From positions 1 through 9,157 of the forward strand of contig WQUN01000229.1 in assembly GCA_009782085.1 (NCBI GenBank): DNA of 9,157 bases, written 5' to 3'. Origin of the DNA: Bacillota bacterium. GTDB lineage: Bacteria; Bacillota; Clostridia; Lachnospirales; WQUN01. The notes beneath the pieces are model-generated. The model was not told the DNA's origin. It did not search any database and saw only the letters and a program-made list of their open reading frames with translations. Positions 6,797-9,157 of this stretch are shown here, one piece after another (position 1 is the first letter of the stretch; every line of letters begins with the position of its first letter). The position numbers were made by a program, and so were the translations under genes.

Positions 6797-6822
6797 AAAA
6801 TTAAGCTAAGAAATTCAGCTAA
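6797..6822 (-). repeat. Two-copy 13-bp AT-rich tandem repeat
   Basis: In the gap between the aldolase and ATPase genes, the minus strand reads two adjacent 13-base units, TTAGCTGAATTTC then TTAGCTTAATTTT, matching at 11 of 13 positions. The block is strikingly AT-rich against GC-rich surroundings and ends just before the ATPase ribosome binding site. It could be a short unstructured leader, an mRNA processing site or slippage debris. No clear promoter is visible in it. Confidence 0.6.
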
Positions 6823-6827
6823 TATAT

Positions 6828-7685
6828 TCATCCCGCCTTGCCGCAGCAGCCGAAAACCTTCATCTTCCGGACCGCGGCGGCCTTCATGGCCTCTATCACA
6901 GGCAAAGTCAGGTCGGTCGCCCCGGCGCCCGGCCTGTAGTTATCGAAAGCGCCCTTGGCCGCGGTTGCATTTATGTCGGTAAAAATGTTCACCTTCGCGA
7001 TGCCTTTGGCTATCGCGGTCCTGAAGTCGCCGTCCGTCAGCCCGGAACCGCCGTGGAGCACGAGCGGAGCGCTTACGCGCCCGGCTATCTCCTCCACCAG
7101 CCCGAAATTCAGCTTCGGCGCGCTCCTATAGGCCCCGTGGGCCGAGCCGAAGGCTATCGCCAGCGCGTCGACCCCCGTGAGCGCGGCGAAGATCTGCGCC
7201 TCGTCGGGGTCCGTGAACGCGCCGCCGCCTGCTTTCTCGCCCCTCGCCTCGGCGGCCTCCTCGCTCGCCGCGCCGACGTGCCCAAGCTCCGCCTCCACGC
7301 TCACCCCTCGGGAATGCGCGTACGCGGTCATGACCCTCACGGCCTCCAGGTTCTCGCGGAACGGCAAGGTAGAGCGGTCCATCATTATCGAGGTAAAGCC
7401 CAGTTCAATGGCCTTAAAGATCACCTCGTCGGTCAGGCCGTGGTCCATGTGCACGACCACCGGCACCGCCGCCTTTTTCGCCATAGGCAGCAAAAAGTAC
7501 GCCAGCTCGTCCAGAGCCGCGTAGGGCAGCAAAACCTCCGCGGTTCCGATGATGACGGGCGAGCGCGTCTCTTCCGCGGCCTCCAGTATGGCCTTGGCCA
7601 TCTCCAGGCTGACGGTGTTGAACATCCCCACTGCGTATTTGTTTTTTTTCGCGGCCGGAAGGACGTCGTTCAGGGAGGCGAGCAT
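6828..7685 (-). CDS. Class II (zinc-dependent) fructose/tagatose-bisphosphate-type aldolase
   Basis: This 285-residue TIM-barrel enzyme would cleave a ketose bisphosphate into dihydroxyacetone phosphate and an aldehyde phosphate. Visible family residues are HMDHG (79-83), where D81 is the catalytic acid and H82 a zinc ligand; VEAELG (130-135); GSAHGAY (180-186), where H183 is a zinc ligand; HGGSGL (211-216), where H211 is the third ligand; and KVNIFTDI (231-238), which binds the ketose phosphate. Length fits the short form shared by FbaA-like, GatY and KbaY enzymes, so fructose-1,6- and tagatose-1,6-bisphosphate cannot be separated from motifs alone. The C-terminus carries an unusual Cys-Cys pair (280-281). 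The ATG at 7685 has GAGGGGG 7 bases upstream, overlapping the stop region of the isomerase gene (14-base gap), consistent with cotranscription. Confidence 0.92.
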   Translation of the reverse strand: MLASLNDVLPAAKKNKYAVGMFNTVSLEMAKAILEAAEETRSPVIIGTAEVLLPYAALDELAYFLLPMAKKAAVPVVVHMDHGLTDEVIFKAIELGFTSIMMDRSTLPFRENLEAVRVMTAYAHSRGVSVEAELGHVGAASEEAAEARGEKAGGGAFTDPDEAQIFAALTGVDALAIAFGSAHGAYRSAPKLNFGLVEEIAGRVSAPLVLHGGSGLTDGDFRTAIAKGIAKVNIFTDINATAAKGAFDNYRPGAGATDLTLPVIEAMKAAAVRKMKVFGCCGKAG

Positions 7686-7699
7686 GACTGTACCCCCTC

Positions 7700-8446
7700 T
7701 CAGTAAACGGCGACCGTCGTCGAAACGATCGTCACGTCGTCGAGCGGGCGGTCTTTTGCGGCCGCGTCCTGGGAAGTCGGAACGGCCGCGATCGCGTCGA
7801 CCACGTCCATGCCTTCGACCACCTGGCCGAAGACGGTGTAGTTGAAATCGAGGGACGGCACGCCGCCGTTCTTCACGTAATATTCGAGGATCGGCGCGGG
7901 GAAGTTGCCGCCCGCCGGCCTGTATTTGCCGAACACGTCCTGTATCTGCACGCGCGGGTCGCTTGCCGCGTTTTTGAGCGTAAGCGAGGTGTTCCGGTCG
8001 AGCTGGCTGTTCTGGACGATGTAGAACTGACTTCCGTTGGAATCCGCCGCGCCGGTGTTGGCCATAGCCAGCGCGCCGCGTATGTTGTGCAGGCTGGGCG
8101 TCACCTCCAGCCCGAAGCCGGCCCCGAAAATGCTCTCCCCGCCCGTGCCCGTGCCAGTCGGGTCGCCGCTTTGGATCATGAAGCCCTCTATCACGCGGTG
8201 GAAGATGACCCCGTTGTAGTAGCCGTCCCGGCAGTGCGTGACGAAGTTCTCCACAGCTTTCGGGGCGTAGTCCGGGAAGAACCGGAGCTTTATCTCGCCC
8301 TTCGAGGTCTCCATGACGACGATCTGCTCGCCCGCCTTGGGCGCGTCGAGCTGGGGCGTGGGGATGTCCTTTTTGCCGCAGGAGGAAAACGCCGCGGTCA
8401 ACGCCAAAGAGCCGAGAAGAAAAATAGCTTTAGCCTTTCTGTTCAT
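7700..8446 (-). CDS. Cyclophilin-type peptidyl-prolyl cis-trans isomerase lipoprotein
   Basis: This 248-residue protein would catalyse proline isomerisation in proteins outside the cytoplasmic membrane. Residues 1-22 form a signal peptide with a lipobox-like FSSC ending at C23; Phe at -3 is less usual than Leu. The cyclophilin domain starts near residue 40. The core motifs FHRVIEGFMIQSGD (82-95, with R84, F89 and Q92 matching the classical active-site Arg, Phe and Gln) and ANTGAADSNGSQFYI (129-143, F141) are intact. A segment of about 40-50 residues (146-197) is inserted before the final YTVFGQVVEGMDVVD (203-217), making it longer than minimal bacterial cyclophilins, and Tyr stands where human CypA has His126. 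The ATG follows AAGGAG at an 11-base spacing. It lies downstream of the DegV-like gene. Confidence 0.93.
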   Translation of the reverse strand: MNRKAKAIFLLGSLALTAAFSSCGKKDIPTPQLDAPKAGEQIVVMETSKGEIKLRFFPDYAPKAVENFVTHCRDGYYNGVIFHRVIEGFMIQSGDPTGTGTGGESIFGAGFGLEVTPSLHNIRGALAMANTGAADSNGSQFYIVQNSQLDRNTSLTLKNAASDPRVQIQDVFGKYRPAGGNFPAPILEYYVKNGGVPSLDFNYTVFGQVVEGMDVVDAIAAVPTSQDAAAKDRPLDDVTIVSTTVAVY

Positions 8447-8472
8447 GCGTGTATTAGCTCCTTTGTATATTT

Positions 8473-8508
8473 TTCCAGTCTCCAGTTTCCAGTCTCCAGT
8501 TTCCAGTC
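8473..8508. repeat. 14-bp tandem repeat (TTCCAGTCTCCAGT, about 2.6 copies)
   Basis: Two perfect 14-base units (8473-8486, 8487-8500) are followed by a partial copy of 8 bases (8501-8508). On the minus strand the array reads as GACTGGAAACTGGA-type repeats, and its first base pairs overlap the TGA stop of the DegV-like gene. It fills most of the 60-base gap before the isomerase lipoprotein gene. Similar CTGGA-type short repeats are known from scattered bacterial genomes; a role is not established. Confidence 0.9.
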
Positions 8509-9157
8509 AGAACGCCACTATCATCCCGCCCCGGTCCGCGTACACCGTGATAAGCCCGCCGGTGTCCAGGATGATGCTGTCCCTGAACGGTATGCGCTCG
8601 CATATGGCGTCCCTCAGCTCGATGGCCTTCCCGAGGCACTTCACGTGGGAAATGCCCAGGATCCGGTGCTCGTAGTCGGCCTTCTCCGCCTTCATCATGT
8701 CTATCAGCTTCGAGACGGCCTTGTTGTACCCCCTGGCCTTGTCCAGAAGGGTCAGAGCGCCGTCCACGCCGCCGCAGATCGGCTTGATCGAGAGCAAAGA
8801 GGCGATTTTGGCCACGTAGGGATTTATGCGGCCCGTCTTGACGAGGCTGTCGAACCTGTCCAGGAGGACGTAGGTCTTGAGGTTCTTGATGAATTTGTTG
8901 ACGCTGTCCACTATCTCCAGGTTGCTGAGCTTGCTTCTGTAAAAATCGGAGATCTTGAGCGCGACCAAAGTCTCCCCGACGGACGCGCTGAGGCTGTCGA
9001 ACACGTGGATGAACTTCGTCCCGATTTCGTCGAGGTACATCTGCCTGGCTACGTTGGCGCTGTCGTTCGAGGCGCTCATGCCGGACGAGATCGTCACGAC
9101 GAACACGCTGTCGTCCCCGCCGAACTTCTCGGCGTACAGCTCCGGCGAAGGCGAGGA
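8507..9157 (-). CDS. DegV family lipid-binding protein (5' end beyond window)
   Basis: The frame is open to the right edge; 216 residues are visible of an expected 280 or so, with the N-terminal part missing. A GTG at 9106 is an internal valine codon, since family sequence continues upstream of it (SSPSPELYAEKFGGDDS). DegV proteins bind a fatty acid; FakB members present it to the kinase FakA. Visible family features are the S-x-P-S-P loop at the edge, TISSGMSAS with the ligand-binding serine region, LDRFDSLVKTGRI, LLSIKPI and the C-terminal strand. The usual C-terminal I-G-T-H-x-G-P-G motif reads LITVYADRGGMIVAF, with Tyr replacing His. It is the first gene of the visible leftward group; its start and promoter are outside the window. 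Confidence 0.88.
   Translation of the reverse strand, partial: SSPSPELYAEKFGGDDSVFVVTISSGMSASNDSANVARQMYLDEIGTKFIHVFDSLSASVGETLVALKISDFYRSKLSNLEIVDSVNKFIKNLKTYVLLDRFDSLVKTGRINPYVAKIASLLSIKPICGGVDGALTLLDKARGYNKAVSKLIDMMKAEKADYEHRILGISHVKCLGKAIELRDAICERIPFRDSIILDTGGLITVYADRGGMIVAF

Noticed and set aside
9104..9106. GTG as the start of the DegV-like gene
   Set aside because: DegV-like sequence continues upstream in frame to the window edge, and no ribosome binding site precedes the GTG; the gene is partial.

Overview
The window is a GC-rich bacterial segment in which every supported gene lies on the minus strand, so transcription runs from the right edge to the left. The family mix suggests an uncultured member of the Bacillota (Clostridia): a DegV lipid-binding protein, a YhaQ/YhaP-type ABC exporter pair, a Gly-Gln heptad-repeat protein and a GHL6-type glycosidase. 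GTG and TTG starts behind strong purine-rich ribosome binding sites fit this. It is an inference from gene content; no rRNA or phylogenetic marker is present.

In transcription order there are two groups. The first (9157 to 4579) holds a DegV-family protein cut by the window edge, a cyclophilin-type peptidyl-prolyl isomerase lipoprotein, a class II (zinc) fructose/tagatose-bisphosphate-type aldolase, an ABC ATPase, and its ABC-2 permease, which overlaps the ATPase by 4 bases. Gaps are 60, 14, 48 and -4 bases, so read-through as one operon is plausible. The functions are mixed: envelope protein folding, sugar-phosphate cleavage and export.

A non-coding stretch (4365-4578) separates the groups. 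It contains a roughly 103-bp imperfect palindrome (4388-4490) whose left end carries a TATAAT promoter box pointing into the second group.

The second group (4364 to 194) begins with a 278-residue protein built largely from 27 consecutive seven-residue L-x-K-G-Q-x-x repeats. Next comes a cupin resembling type I mannose-6-phosphate isomerase, then a 684-residue GHL6-type glycosidase that overlaps the cupin by 11 bases, starts at TTG and has its ribosome binding site inside the cupin's last codons. A strong intrinsic terminator (126-167) closes this group. The cupin and glycosidase both lack export signals and look like a translationally coupled cytoplasmic carbohydrate pair. Beyond the terminator, bases 1-90 form another long imperfect palindrome.

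I did not find a convincing undescribed multi-gene system. The best leads are the cupin-glycosidase pair of unknown substrate, the repeat protein, and two unrelated palindromic elements plus short tandem repeats in the intergenic gaps.
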